From NCBI GenBank assembly GCA_030745755.1, contig JASLOA010000004.1, positions 62,001-126,000 on the forward strand: a stretch of DNA of 64,000 nt. The letters run 5' to 3'. Positions 16,033 to 26,517 of this stretch are shown here, piece by piece. Every line of letters begins with the position of its first letter. Position 1 is the stretch's first letter. The notes under the pieces were generated by a model that searched no databases, had not been told where the DNA came from, and saw nothing but the letters and a program-made list of their open reading frames with translations. This stretch comes from Kiritimatiellia bacterium (GTDB lineage Bacteria; Verrucomicrobiota; Kiritimatiellia; UBA8416; JABMPJ01). A program made the position numbers and the translations under genes.

Positions 16033-19000
16033 ATGAAGAACACGCAGATAGGCAGATTCAGTTCACGGTTGGCTATGGCCACCTCGTTGGCGTCGATCGT
16101 ACTGTTGGGGTGCTGTCCGGCGCTCCTGGCGGCATCGTCGGGTCAACCGACCAAGGATGAGATCCTCGATGCGGCGCCCGGCGATTTTGACTACTTGTTC
16201 CTGAACAAGTACCCGGTGTATCCGAGCCCGCTCGTCGAGCGGTTCGACATTGAAGGGAAGATCCCCACGCAAGACGCGTATTCCCGCCGGACGGTGACCT
16301 GGTGGCCCAGGAAATGGGTGGACTACATCCCGGAGAACGAGATCCCCAAAGCGGCCATCAAACGCACTTGGACGTTCCGCTCCAAACCCGGCGCAGGCCC
16401 GAGCGTGATGGACAGCACGTGGCGATTGATCGATTCGGAAATCATCGGCGATGGAACGTTCGATGCGCACCTGATCGGCTACCGCGCACTGGGTAGCGAT
16501 AAAGGTGCCGACAAAAGCAAGGCCCCCGATGAATTCATAGGTTACGGTTCTGCCCCCACGCTGTTGCGTCTGCCCGACGGTCGCTTGCGATTGTTTACCC
16601 AAGGGATGCTTTCTAACGACGACCAAGAAGTCATCATGGAATTGTACAACGAGCAGATGGCACGGCTGCGGAAAAACACCACGGTACTCAAAAACCGCAA
16701 AGCCCCCTTGGGCCACATGAATCACAAACAGCAAACGCAGTATCGTCCTGCATCCGAAGTGTTGGGCAAACCCGGCCGGATGTATATCGAATCGGAACAC
16801 TTTGCGGTGTTCTCCGGATCGCAAAGTCCGCCCGGGCTAGGTGGAATTTGGGTCAATGATCTCGATCCGGAATCCGCCGCGAGATACCGTGCGATGATTT
16901 TTGACAATTTGGAAAATTTCTGGTCGTTGTACGAATATGTCGGCCATCACCTGTATGGATGGGATTACGAACACCCCAACAAGTATTGGATTTTGGTTCC
17001 GGGAACCTACTATGACGGAAGATTCACCATGCCGGGAAATTACAGCGGTGGTGTGGGTGGATGTGGGATTCGCGGTGCGTATCCGGCGGCGTTTTATCAT
17101 GAGTGGGGACACGGTGCCCGCTCGGGATTTGACTATGGTGGCGGCGAGGCGATTGCCGATAGCAACCAGATGCTGAACGATCCGACGCAGACGATGAAGA
17201 TGGAGCACCAGTTCCAACGTCCGTTGATGAACATTTTCCACGGATGGTATCCGGCGACGGGCGGTCAGTACACTCTCGGCGAAGATCCCAACTGGGGATA
17301 CTACGCTCCGGTGGTCGTTGGCTCGATGGTCAACAAAACCACCCCGATGCACGCATACGCGAAAGTCGCCTTCGAGCGTGGATTATGGGACGATCCGATT
17401 GTTCAGTTCGGTGATTTTATCGCGTCGATCTTTACGCGATGGGCAGAAATCGACACCCAATCGGAATTGCAGATCAAAAAGAATTTCGTTGCGGTTCCGC
17501 GTTCGTACCTCACCTGTATCGACAGCGACAAACGCATCTACCGCAGTGCCGCCACCCAAGCCCCCCATGCCTACGGTGTGCATATCTCGCGATTGGTCCC
17601 CGATAAGGGCGCCAAAGAGATCACCGCCGATTTTGAGGGGATTTTTGACAAGGATACGTTTAGCGATTGGCGGGCGTGCATTATTGCGGTTGATGGAAAC
17701 GGAGTGACGCGATATTCGCCGATGTGGAATAAGGGAAAAATGTCGATGAAGGTTCAGCCGGGCGACCGGCGGTTCTGGCTGACAGTGACGGCCACCCCAT
17801 TTGCAATCGCCGGGAATGTCTCGGAATATACCCGAACCATGAACAAAATCTACGAACAAAATCATGCGTATAAGTATCCCTTCGAGGTGACGTTGGAAAA
17901 CTGTACCGCCGGCAGTCCGCATACGAACATCGCGGAAAACCGCAACTATCAGCTGACCTACCCTGCCCAAGGGAACAAAGCCATCGAAGGCGCCAACGTC
18001 GGTTCGCTTTGCGATTGGCCGGTGCTTCCCGATCACCCCGATTACGAAAAAACGATCAACAATCTTGTCGAAGTGAAAAAGCGTCTTCCGGCGGCACAAA
18101 AGAATATCAGCAAACTCGCGCGGGAACGAAAGTTTAATCCGTTTGGATGGCGTGAAATTTTCATGCTTCCGTATCCGGGTCTGAAAAATTACCGTGCCGA
18201 TTATGTGTTGCGGAACAGCCTTGGCGCACGTCACAAAAATGGTGGCGGCTGGGTCAGTGCCGATTCGAAAGTGGCTGACACCGCCTACGTCGCTCCCAAC
18301 GCAATGGTTCTTGATGGTGCCCAAGTGCTCGATAACGCGAGCATCGAAGATTACGCCATCGTCACCGGTCCGGAAGTCGTCATCAAAGACAACGCCAAGG
18401 TGCTCGGTAAAGCGATCATCGCCGGCAATGTCAAACTCAACGGGTTCGCTCGCGTGTTCCGTAACATTATCAACCGCGAAGCCCGCATCCAGATGAACAC
18501 CGAAGAGTTTGAAGACCGCCCGGCGTATCTGTTTATGGTTCGCGGTGCCAATGCACCGGTCGTCCGCACCGGCCCGGAACTCCGCCAAAAATATCGATTC
18601 ATCCCGACCAACCTCCAAGCCAATTACGACATGCTCGTCCCGGAAACCGTTCTGCTGGAGGACACCTTTACCAACCATGATAAAGGCCCGGTCGATTACA
18701 CATTTTGGGATGTTGCCTACGATGGTCAGCTGTTCGGTAAACCCGCCTTCTTCATGGATAAGGAAGCGAAAAGGGAAGGGTTCTCCTTCGATGGGAAAAA
18801 ACAATATGCTGAGTTGGAATCGACGGTTCTCGACCTTGGTGAAGCGACGATCAATTTCTCTGTGCGGTTCAAAGGTTCCGCCGGTGTGCTTCTCGATGCC
18901 GGACACGATAAAGACAACCGCTTTGTCTTGTCGGTCGATAAATCGGGCAAGCCGACGCTGGCAGTGACCGTAAAAGGAAAAACCACTAAAGCGACGGGCA

Positions 19001-21654
19001 AAAAAGCCTTACAAAAAGACGCTTGGTCTGACGTCCGCTTGGAAATGAGCGGGACTGTCTCGCAGGTGTTTGTGGACAATGCGTTGTCGGTCAAATTGAA
19101 AACAGCGTTCCGTCCTTCGGATGTGATTCCGAACGGATCGACGCGGCGAAACTATGTGGCGATTGATCGCGAGAAGAAGAATCCGCTGGCTGTGGATGTG
19201 GATTATGTGCAGGTCTATTACAAGGTGTACAACGATTTCGCGAAGGAGGCGTTGATTGCACCGACGCTTACGCCGCGTCGTTTGTCCGGTGATCTCGATT
19301 GGCTGGACGAAAAAATCGACCGTTACAACGAGGCAGGAGAAAAGCAGTATGAAGACCTCGCCAAGAAAGGGCTGCTCGATTCGGGTCTGACGCTTAGCGG
19401 AATGACCGTCGATCAAGTGCGTGCGGAAATGGCCCGTCTTGTGGAAATCAACGAAACGATTCGCGCGTCGATGGATACCTCTCCGGAAATCGAGGCGTTG
19501 AAGAAGAACATCGAAGAATTGACGGAAAAGAAAACCGAACTCACCACCGCGGCCAAGACCGCATATGAAGAATTGGATTCGACCAAAGCCCTCCGCGTAA
19601 AAATCGAAGGCTTCAACAACAAGCGACGCGAACTACAAAATGAAATCAAAGCCGAACCGAAAATCGCAGCGATCAATAAAGAACTCGCCGAACTTCGGAA
19701 ACAGCAAGGTGAATTGCGAAAGACAATCGAAACTGAAGCGAAGACCACGGATAAGTATCTCAAACTCGAAGCGAGATACGCAAAGGCTGCGGCAAAATTC
19801 AAACCGTTAGATGAAAAGGTCAAAGCGAAAATTGACGCCGACACGGAATTCCAAGAGGCTCGCGCCAAACTTGGTGATCCCAAGGTCAAGCTGGACCGTA
19901 AAGAACGCGATCAGTTGAATCGCCGAATTCGGGAACTAGAACACAAGTATCAAGGATCGGTATCAGGTTGGTCTCGTTGGAAAAGCAAACGCGATCAGGC
20001 GAGTCGGGTGTTTAAGGAGTATCCGCAAACCGTGTCTCGTGCCCATCCAGAAGTGGGAGCGTTGGATGGGAAAATTAGCCAGTTGAGTGAGCACTTCCAT
20101 GAGTTGTACGATGCCCATCCTCTGCAGAAGGAGATCCAGGCGTCGCCCAAAATCGACACCCGCAAGTTGGAAACGGAATACGTTGAAAAACAGACCTCCG
20201 CGGTGACCAAGCAGATCGAAGAGGCGCAAGCGAAACTCAAAGCCGCCGTCCAAGCCCGCATCGATTCGATCAATCCCGAAGAGTATGCGATAAAGATCGG
20301 CGGGTTAGGGAAGTGGTTCCAGATTAATGTCTTTGGCGGTCGAGGCAAAGTGGGCGGATTCGTCACCAGCGAGAGTGTGGATTACAACGTGGCGGCATTG
20401 CAAGACCCTGCCCAGTGGACGTCGACAATCACCTGGAATGGCGGTCACGCCGGAAGCCGGAAACCCTACGAGAGTACCACCCCGCGAAGTCGTCAATGGA
20501 TGGAAGAAGTCATGCCCTACCGCTATGGGCCCAACAAAGGCAAGAAACCCAAGAACACCAGTCCGGTGATCTCGCATGTCGGTTCACTACCTACGGCGTT
20601 GCCGGTGCAGGTTGCCAAATCCACGGCGACCCCCGAAGAGTTGAAGAAAAAGGTTCTTGCTGCCTTGGCGATGGACATGGGCGATTTACCGCTCAATCCG
20701 CCGCACGGACAACGCAGCTACGAACCGCCGAGCGTGAAGTCCGATTCGGTGGAAAACCTCAAAGCCCTGACGGCTGAAAAATGGGTCGTGCCCACCGGGA
20801 ACATCTCGATGGTGAAAATCCCCGCCGGTGAATTTACGATGGGCTCGCCCGCCACGGAAGTCGGCCGCGGTGAAGACGAAGCCCAAGTAAAAGTCACGAT
20901 TTCCAAACCGTTCTACATGGGCGTTGTGGAAGTGACGCAAAATCAGTACATCAAATTGATGCTCCCGAATTTCACCCAGCATGGATACAAAAAGGGCGCG
21001 TGGGGCTATTCTTCGAACGAACGGTATCAAGGTGGCCCGTCGTATAATGCCGGCCGATTAATTGCCGATTCCTCCGTGTTGGCGATGGAAAGCGTAAACT
21101 GGTACAAGGCGATGGAGTTCTGCAAGAAGATCAACGAGGCTGAGAAAAAAGCCGGTCGCCTGCCGAAGGGATATGAGTATCGCTTGCCCAGCGAAGCGGA
21201 ATGGGAGTACGCCTGCCGTGCTGGAACGAAAGGCGAGTTCAATCGTGAAGATAATGAAATCACCGACTTTGCTACGGTGGTTTACAACCGGATGTGGATC
21301 GGCAAGCCCGAACGCGTCGGGTGGCGGTTGCCGAATGCGTTGGGCTTGTATGACATGCACGGCGGCGTGTATGAATGGTGTTTGGATGCGTATGGGCCGT
21401 ACTCGAAGAAGGCGGTACGCGACCCGTTGAACAAAGCCGAAAAACCCGACCTGATGACACGACGTGTTGCCCGTGGCGGGTCGTTTGAGTCAGCCCATCG
21501 TGGTGGCCGGGAAAAGCATCTGCTGAAAGAAGATGTCGCCAAACGCAACCGCTACATCCGCAGCGCGAGTCGAAACCACTTCGTCGCCGATGGAATCTCC
21601 CCCATCGTCGGCTTCCGCGTAGTGCTGGCGCCGGAGGTCAAGAAACGGAATTGA
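16033..21654 (+). CDS. Giant exported putative metallopeptidase with beta-helix, LamG, coiled coil and FGE-like domain
   Basis: ATG 16033 (GGAGAG upstream) gives 1,873 aa starting at the signal peptide; an upstream ATG would read back into the IVS-like repeat. The hydrophobic stretch ends LLGCCPALLAA, so a lipoprotein (Cys near residue 26) or an ordinary signal is possible. Order: metallopeptidase-like region with HEWGH at 356-360 and candidate third ligand Glu372 (GGGEAIAD); left-handed beta-helix hexapeptides about 744-816 (AYVAPNAMVLDGAQVLDNAS); LamG-like about 916-1061; long charged coiled coil about 1086-1409; and a C-terminal formylglycine-generating-enzyme/SUMF1-type domain about 1589-1873 (IPAGEFTMGS, RLPSEAEWEYACRAGT, RVARGGSF, GFRVVL). 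The two catalytic cysteines of true aerobic FGEs are not evident, so that domain is probably structural or binding. It shares architecture with the gene at 52554. Confidence 0.75.
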   Translation: MKNTQIGRFSSRLAMATSLASIVLLGCCPALLAASSGQPTKDEILDAAPGDFDYLFLNKYPVYPSPLVERFDIEGKIPTQDAYSRRTVTWWPRKWVDYIPENEIPKAAIKRTWTFRSKPGAGPSVMDSTWRLIDSEIIGDGTFDAHLIGYRALGSDKGADKSKAPDEFIGYGSAPTLLRLPDGRLRLFTQGMLSNDDQEVIMELYNEQMARLRKNTTVLKNRKAPLGHMNHKQQTQYRPASEVLGKPGRMYIESEHFAVFSGSQSPPGLGGIWVNDLDPESAARYRAMIFDNLENFWSLYEYVGHHLYGWDYEHPNKYWILVPGTYYDGRFTMPGNYSGGVGGCGIRGAYPAAFYHEWGHGARSGFDYGGGEAIADSNQMLNDPTQTMKMEHQFQRPLMNIFHGWYPATGGQYTLGEDPNWGYYAPVVVGSMVNKTTPMHAYAKVAFERGLWDDPIVQFGDFIASIFTRWAEIDTQSELQIKKNFVAVPRSYLTCIDSDKRIYRSAATQAPHAYGVHISRLVPDKGAKEITADFEGIFDKDTFSDWRACIIAVDGNGVTRYSPMWNKGKMSMKVQPGDRRFWLTVTATPFAIAGNVSEYTRTMNKIYEQNHAYKYPFEVTLENCTAGSPHTNIAENRNYQLTYPAQGNKAIEGANVGSLCDWPVLPDHPDYEKTINNLVEVKKRLPAAQKNISKLARERKFNPFGWREIFMLPYPGLKNYRADYVLRNSLGARHKNGGGWVSADSKVADTAYVAPNAMVLDGAQVLDNASIEDYAIVTGPEVVIKDNAKVLGKAIIAGNVKLNGFARVFRNIINREARIQMNTEEFEDRPAYLFMVRGANAPVVRTGPELRQKYRFIPTNLQANYDMLVPETVLLEDTFTNHDKGPVDYTFWDVAYDGQLFGKPAFFMDKEAKREGFSFDGKKQYAELESTVLDLGEATINFSVRFKGSAGVLLDAGHDKDNRFVLSVDKSGKPTLAVTVKGKTTKATGKKALQKDAWSDVRLEMSGTVSQVFVDNALSVKLKTAFRPSDVIPNGSTRRNYVAIDREKKNPLAVDVDYVQVYYKVYNDFAKEALIAPTLTPRRLSGDLDWLDEKIDRYNEAGEKQYEDLAKKGLLDSGLTLSGMTVDQVRAEMARLVEINETIRASMDTSPEIEALKKNIEELTEKKTELTTAAKTAYEELDSTKALRVKIEGFNNKRRELQNEIKAEPKIAAINKELAELRKQQGELRKTIETEAKTTDKYLKLEARYAKAAAKFKPLDEKVKAKIDADTEFQEARAKLGDPKVKLDRKERDQLNRRIRELEHKYQGSVSGWSRWKSKRDQASRVFKEYPQTVSRAHPEVGALDGKISQLSEHFHELYDAHPLQKEIQASPKIDTRKLETEYVEKQTSAVTKQIEEAQAKLKAAVQARIDSINPEEYAIKIGGLGKWFQINVFGGRGKVGGFVTSESVDYNVAALQDPAQWTSTITWNGGHAGSRKPYESTTPRSRQWMEEVMPYRYGPNKGKKPKNTSPVISHVGSLPTALPVQVAKSTATPEELKKKVLAALAMDMGDLPLNPPHGQRSYEPPSVKSDSVENLKALTAEKWVVPTGNISMVKIPAGEFTMGSPATEVGRGEDEAQVKVTISKPFYMGVVEVTQNQYIKLMLPNFTQHGYKKGAWGYSSNERYQGGPSYNAGRLIADSSVLAMESVNWYKAMEFCKKINEAEKKAGRLPKGYEYRLPSEAEWEYACRAGTKGEFNREDNEITDFATVVYNRMWIGKPERVGWRLPNALGLYDMHGGVYEWCLDAYGPYSKKAVRDPLNKAEKPDLMTRRVARGGSFESAHRGGREKHLLKEDVAKRNRYIRSASRNHFVADGISPIVGFRVVLAPEVKKRN

Positions 21655-21657
21655 CTC

Positions 21658-24600
21658 ATGAGACTCCCAAACAAGTTCAAGCCGTTCCTCATCACACTCG
21701 CGCTGTGCTGCGCGGCACCACTATTGCAGCTACTCTCGGCGGCGGACGCCGAGTCGGCCGCTGAGCCCGCAGCAGCGCCGGTTCCCTGGCATGTGCCGAG
21801 CTCCGAGTTGCGCGTGCCGGTCAAGGTGGCGATGACGGATGCGCTGTTGCGGATGCCGCCGCAGGTCTATCTCGCGGATCTGAAACCGCTCGAAATTACG
21901 GGTGGCCTGACCTTCAATCCGAAGACCAAGGACCCCATCAAGCGTGACATCCGTAAGCCGGAAGAGAAGGCGGCAACGATTGCCAAAGAGAAGGAGCGCT
22001 ACAAGAAGGCAAAGACGGAGTGGGACCCCAAAGCCTACAGTCGAGTGGGTGAAAAGGAAGGCGGCCCGATCCTGCGCGTCAGCGGCTCGGTGACGGTTGC
22101 CATCAAACCGGAGTACAAATACTTTTCCTGGGGGCCGAGTGGGGCCGCCAAGGTTTATATCGACGGCAAATTGCTTCCCGAGGACAGCCTGCTCCAAGTG
22201 ACGTGGAAAGAAGGGGAGGATCGTCGCCGTACCTACAAAGAGCGCACGCAGACCCGGCTCGCTCCGATCCCGCCCGGTGCGAAGACGCTGAAGGTGGAGA
22301 TGAATGCCGGAGCCCGCGACGTCCTCTCTCAAGCGGGCTTTATTACCCGAAGTGCGGGCGTCGCTCGCGCGACGATCTGTCTCCCCGGACGCGACTCGAG
22401 CCGCCTGGTTCCCGTTGCGCATCGATTAGGTGGCGAGCGGGTCGGTTGCCGCACCGTTTGGGCGGAGGCCGGAAAACCGATGTCGGTATTTTTCGACTCG
22501 TCCAGCGGCGACGAGGAGTATTGGGTCTACCTGGTTGACAAGGCAAAGCAGCCCGCGCCACTTAATTGGCAAATGCCGCAAACGGAACTTGTCGAAGAGG
22601 TCCGCTCCCTCGATCGCTACGATCCCAAGCTCGAAACGCTCGGCGGCTTTTTGAAGCTGTGGAAGGGTAGCGGTGCGATCATGGGAAGGGGCGTCCCGCT
22701 GTATCACGAGCGGCAGACGGGACCGAGCCGGCCGGCACGGGTGATCTATCGTGGCAGTATGCCGTTCCGATCGAGAGGCTCAGACCGGTTGAATGTTCGC
22801 AAAGCGCTGGCCTCCCGGCCCGCATGGTTTAGTCGACTCAGCGGCACCTTTCATATTCCGGAAACCGATCTTTACCGTTTCGTTTCCAGGTGTGGACCCG
22901 CGGGCTATGTGCTCATGGACGGCCAATTGGTCGCGCCGTTTCAGGGGAACACACAAGCGCGCTTCTTCGACATTGAACTCGAGAAAGGACCGCATCGCGT
23001 CGAGTTCCTGCAATATGCCCACGCGGGGCAAAATGGTTGGGCCGGGCTGTGGTGGAAGGATCCGAGAAGAAAGGATTTGCATGGGGATTACGAGATAGGC
23101 TGGCCGAAATTTGGTGAGGTGAACTACGGCCTTTACGGAACACCAAGCCTCATGCTGTGGGAACCCATGGCGGATGCGACAAGCGGTCCGCTGGAGACGA
23201 GCCGTTCGCCAGCATCGTGGGCCTCGTTCATTTGGCACCAACACGCCAATCTCGGGGCCGTGTATCCCGGGCATGATCTCAACTGGTATCGCTTCAGCGC
23301 GCATGCCCCGGGGGGGGCGACCAAGGCCGTCTGCCGCTGGCGATTCGACGACGGCCGCACGGCCGAGGGCAAGCAGGTCACGAAGCTTTTCTTGCGGTCC
23401 GGCATGCGGAAGGTGCAGTTGGAGGTGCTCGATGCTCCGGGCGGCAAGGTGATCGCCCGCGCCGCCGGCGAGATCAATGTTCAGATCAATCTGGCCCATA
23501 CGAAGGACCTTCGCTTCAAGGGCTGGGGCGATATGGTCGCGATGATTTGGGGATTTGCGGAGGAAGAGACCCTCGCGCAGCTGCCGCTGGACGATCTCGT
23601 GAACCTCTACGAGTGGTCGTATCCCTTGAAACACTGGGGGGCGACCTGGAAGTTGCACGACGGCACAGGGGTACCGGATTTTGTCCCTGTGTCACTTTCC
23701 GTCCGTGAAGCCCGTGAGCTCGCCGGAAGACGGGTTCGCGAAGCTCTGGCGCGGCGGGTCGATGAGGTAATCGCCGCGTATCCTTACAGCGAATTGCTGC
23801 GGACCGCGCAGAGTTTCGCTCGCAAGGAAAACAGTCCGACAGACGCTAGCTACGCCGCTGCCGAGAAGCTGCTGGCCGTCGTGATGGACCGTTCGCCTGC
23901 CGGCAGCAGTCACTGGCGAGCATCCGTGTTGGGGCTGTCGGATATCAAGCTATTGGTCCGCGGCAAAGCCGAGTTGGCGGTAGCGCTGCTCAAGAAACTC
24001 GAGCAGACCGAACCGGCCGTCGACATGCTCGAGCCCTGGCAATTTGCCAGGGCGCGCGAGGATCACCGTCTTTTGGATCGCGAGAAGCTCGCAGGGCTGA
24101 CACAAGGCTTGGACTGGTCGCCGATCAGCTGGCTGTTCCGCTGGGACTACAAGAGAGGGCTGCCGGTCCGTTTCAAGGAAGGCCATAACGTCCTGCTGGT
24201 CGATTTCGAGGAGGGACGCGGGTTCTGGCTGACCAGGACCTTCGACCTGCCCGCGGGCTGGAAGGGCAAGCAGCTGATGGTCAAGGCTGGCTTGATCCGC
24301 CAAAACGGCGGGCCACCGTTGATCGAGAACGTTTGGATTAACGGCGAGCCGCTCGGTTGCATGTGGCAATGGCCCGACGCAAACATCGTTATCCCTGAGC
24401 GATACCTGAAAAAGGGTGGGGAGAACCGCATCACGCGGCTGATTCAGCCGCCTTCAATGCAGGAGGGCGGGCGGGTAGCGTCTTCTCCTGGTGTATCGGC
24501 CGACTTGAGCCGTGTCGCCTATTCAAATGCGCAGGAAGAGGGCTCGCGCATTCTAATCCGTGAAGCGAATAACCCCTTCCATCGCAACCTGGGATACCAG

Positions 24601-26514
24601 ATGCTGTTGGGAGGAGCGCTTCACGATACGGATCGCTCGCTGGCCTTCTCACCCGACGGCCGGCAGCTCGCCTCGGGACACCAGTACGGAAGCGTCCGCT
24701 TGTGGGACGCTGACATGATCCTGGAGACAAAGGGCGAACCCCAGGCAACGCACACGATCAGAGTCGCTCCGGTCAGCGTGGGTTCGCTGGCCTTTTCGCC
24801 GGACGGCAAGCGGCTGGCGACGGGCAGCGAGGACGCTCGCATCACGCTGGTGGATCCCGTCAGCGGCAAGAGGATCCGCTCGTTCATCGGGCACGCCAGT
24901 ACGGTACTCGCGCTGGCCTTTTCGCCGGACGGTAAGCGACTGGCATCGGCCAGTCATGACGGGATGGTCAAGATCTGGGATCCGACGTCCGGTAAAGAAC
25001 TGCTGACGCTCACCGGGCACGCTGGGCCGGTGCATGCCGTGGCTTACTCGCCGGACGGCAAGCGCATCGCCACCGCAATCGATGACTCCCATATTCGGCT
25101 CTGGGACGCGACCACCGGTGCGGCGCTTCGCACGCTCGACTCTCAGCAGTGCGAGGTGTTGTCGCTGGCCTTCTCGCCGGATGGCAAACGGCTTGCTGCG
25201 GGAAGTCGCGAGGGCGTCGTCAAGCAATGGGACCTGGCGTCGGGAAAGAAACTAACGATGGCCCACCGTAACAGGGAAGATGCGAGGTATGGCGCGCGTG
25301 ATGCGATGGTCACGAAAGTTCTCTACAGCCTCGATGGCAAACAGCTGATTTCTCTCGGCATCGGTGTGGGTAGAAGATGGGATAGTGAAACCGGGGTCGG
25401 GGGCGACAAGTTTACCGATTTCGGCAACTACGCCCGTCCTCGCCAGGCGGTCATGAGGCGCCCTGACAGTGGCCCAAGCCGGGTGGCGGAGGGTTTTGAA
25501 AACTATCCGGTCGAGCTGTACACCTCCGAGGCCCGCGACGAGCACGGCATGAACTACGCCAGCTACTACGGCAAGTGGGACAAGCTGCCGGACTTCGATA
25601 AGCTGACACGGGTCAAGAGGGGCGTCCTCAGACACATCGACCGAGCGCATCTGATGGGCGCTCTGCTTCCTTATTGGAAGACCACCAAGAAGGATGGCCG
25701 TGAACAGCGGACGAATCACCCCTCCGGCTTGAAATTCACTGGCTACCTGAAGGTCAAGAAAGCAGGCGACTACGCGTTTTCGTTCACGTCGGATGACGAT
25801 TGCCGGCTGGTGGTGGGTTCGGAAACCGTGATCGAGACCGACGGGCTCAAAGACAGGGAGACAAGAGAGCGCGGCGTCCTACATCTCGAACCGGGCGTGC
25901 ATCCGCTGGTGCTAACATACTCCAGCGAGGGAGACCCACATCACCGCTGGCTGGACATCACCTTTCCTGATGCGTTTGTTCGATCCTTGACGGTGGGGGA
26001 CATGGATTCCAGCCGTCTGATGGCGGGTGCGCTGCTGGCGCTGGGGAAGCCCGAGGAAGCGAAGGCGTTGCTCACCAAGCTGCACCGCGGCGGATGGCCC
26101 TTGTCAGAGGAGGAGCAAGAGCATGTGGAACAGGCACGGATGCGGATTCGGCGATTGGCCAGGACGGCCTCCGCCAACGACCGATCGTATGCCTTGGGTC
26201 TGATCGATACCTCCCTGGCCACCCATCCGATGCTGCGCCTGGATCCGGAGTTCATGGTCAGCGCGATTGCCGTCTACGCCAGTATGGGCGACCCGAGAGC
26301 GGCCATCCTCGCCGAACAGATGCTCGAGGCAGAGATGAACGACGGACAGCGCCGCATTCTTATCATGACTCAGGTCAAGATCAAGCTAAACGAAGGCGAC
26401 CTGCCCGGCGCCGGCCAGGTCTACCAGAAGCTCAAGAAACTCGCCCCGCAGAGTGAGGAAACGATTCAGGCGCGTGAACTCATCAAGGCAGCGGTGATCA
26501 AGATACGAAATTAA
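21658..26514 (+). CDS. Giant secreted PA14/PKD/WD40 protein, copy 2
   Basis: A 1,618-aa paralogue of the 4903 gene, starting 3 nt after the previous stop. The signal peptide (MRLPNKFKPFLITLALCCAAP) differs from copy 1 but nearly matches copy 3, whereas the mature start (AADAESAAEPAAAPV) is copy-1-like, even at nucleotide level. Modules: PA14-like about 391-471; PKD-like about 541-604 (CRWRFDDGRTAEG); helical region; WD40 repeats about 993-1247; second PA14-like about 1321-1437; TPR-like tail about 1441-1618 ending ELIKAAVIKIRN. No enzyme motif. The identical spacer (stop-CTC-ATG) before copies 2 and 3 suggests tandem duplication. Confidence 0.8.
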   Translation: MRLPNKFKPFLITLALCCAAPLLQLLSAADAESAAEPAAAPVPWHVPSSELRVPVKVAMTDALLRMPPQVYLADLKPLEITGGLTFNPKTKDPIKRDIRKPEEKAATIAKEKERYKKAKTEWDPKAYSRVGEKEGGPILRVSGSVTVAIKPEYKYFSWGPSGAAKVYIDGKLLPEDSLLQVTWKEGEDRRRTYKERTQTRLAPIPPGAKTLKVEMNAGARDVLSQAGFITRSAGVARATICLPGRDSSRLVPVAHRLGGERVGCRTVWAEAGKPMSVFFDSSSGDEEYWVYLVDKAKQPAPLNWQMPQTELVEEVRSLDRYDPKLETLGGFLKLWKGSGAIMGRGVPLYHERQTGPSRPARVIYRGSMPFRSRGSDRLNVRKALASRPAWFSRLSGTFHIPETDLYRFVSRCGPAGYVLMDGQLVAPFQGNTQARFFDIELEKGPHRVEFLQYAHAGQNGWAGLWWKDPRRKDLHGDYEIGWPKFGEVNYGLYGTPSLMLWEPMADATSGPLETSRSPASWASFIWHQHANLGAVYPGHDLNWYRFSAHAPGGATKAVCRWRFDDGRTAEGKQVTKLFLRSGMRKVQLEVLDAPGGKVIARAAGEINVQINLAHTKDLRFKGWGDMVAMIWGFAEEETLAQLPLDDLVNLYEWSYPLKHWGATWKLHDGTGVPDFVPVSLSVREARELAGRRVREALARRVDEVIAAYPYSELLRTAQSFARKENSPTDASYAAAEKLLAVVMDRSPAGSSHWRASVLGLSDIKLLVRGKAELAVALLKKLEQTEPAVDMLEPWQFARAREDHRLLDREKLAGLTQGLDWSPISWLFRWDYKRGLPVRFKEGHNVLLVDFEEGRGFWLTRTFDLPAGWKGKQLMVKAGLIRQNGGPPLIENVWINGEPLGCMWQWPDANIVIPERYLKKGGENRITRLIQPPSMQEGGRVASSPGVSADLSRVAYSNAQEEGSRILIREANNPFHRNLGYQMLLGGALHDTDRSLAFSPDGRQLASGHQYGSVRLWDADMILETKGEPQATHTIRVAPVSVGSLAFSPDGKRLATGSEDARITLVDPVSGKRIRSFIGHASTVLALAFSPDGKRLASASHDGMVKIWDPTSGKELLTLTGHAGPVHAVAYSPDGKRIATAIDDSHIRLWDATTGAALRTLDSQQCEVLSLAFSPDGKRLAAGSREGVVKQWDLASGKKLTMAHRNREDARYGARDAMVTKVLYSLDGKQLISLGIGVGRRWDSETGVGGDKFTDFGNYARPRQAVMRRPDSGPSRVAEGFENYPVELYTSEARDEHGMNYASYYGKWDKLPDFDKLTRVKRGVLRHIDRAHLMGALLPYWKTTKKDGREQRTNHPSGLKFTGYLKVKKAGDYAFSFTSDDDCRLVVGSETVIETDGLKDRETRERGVLHLEPGVHPLVLTYSSEGDPHHRWLDITFPDAFVRSLTVGDMDSSRLMAGALLALGKPEEAKALLTKLHRGGWPLSEEEQEHVEQARMRIRRLARTASANDRSYALGLIDTSLATHPMLRLDPEFMVSAIAVYASMGDPRAAILAEQMLEAEMNDGQRRILIMTQVKIKLNEGDLPGAGQVYQKLKKLAPQSEETIQARELIKAAVIKIRN

Positions 26515-26517
26515 CTC

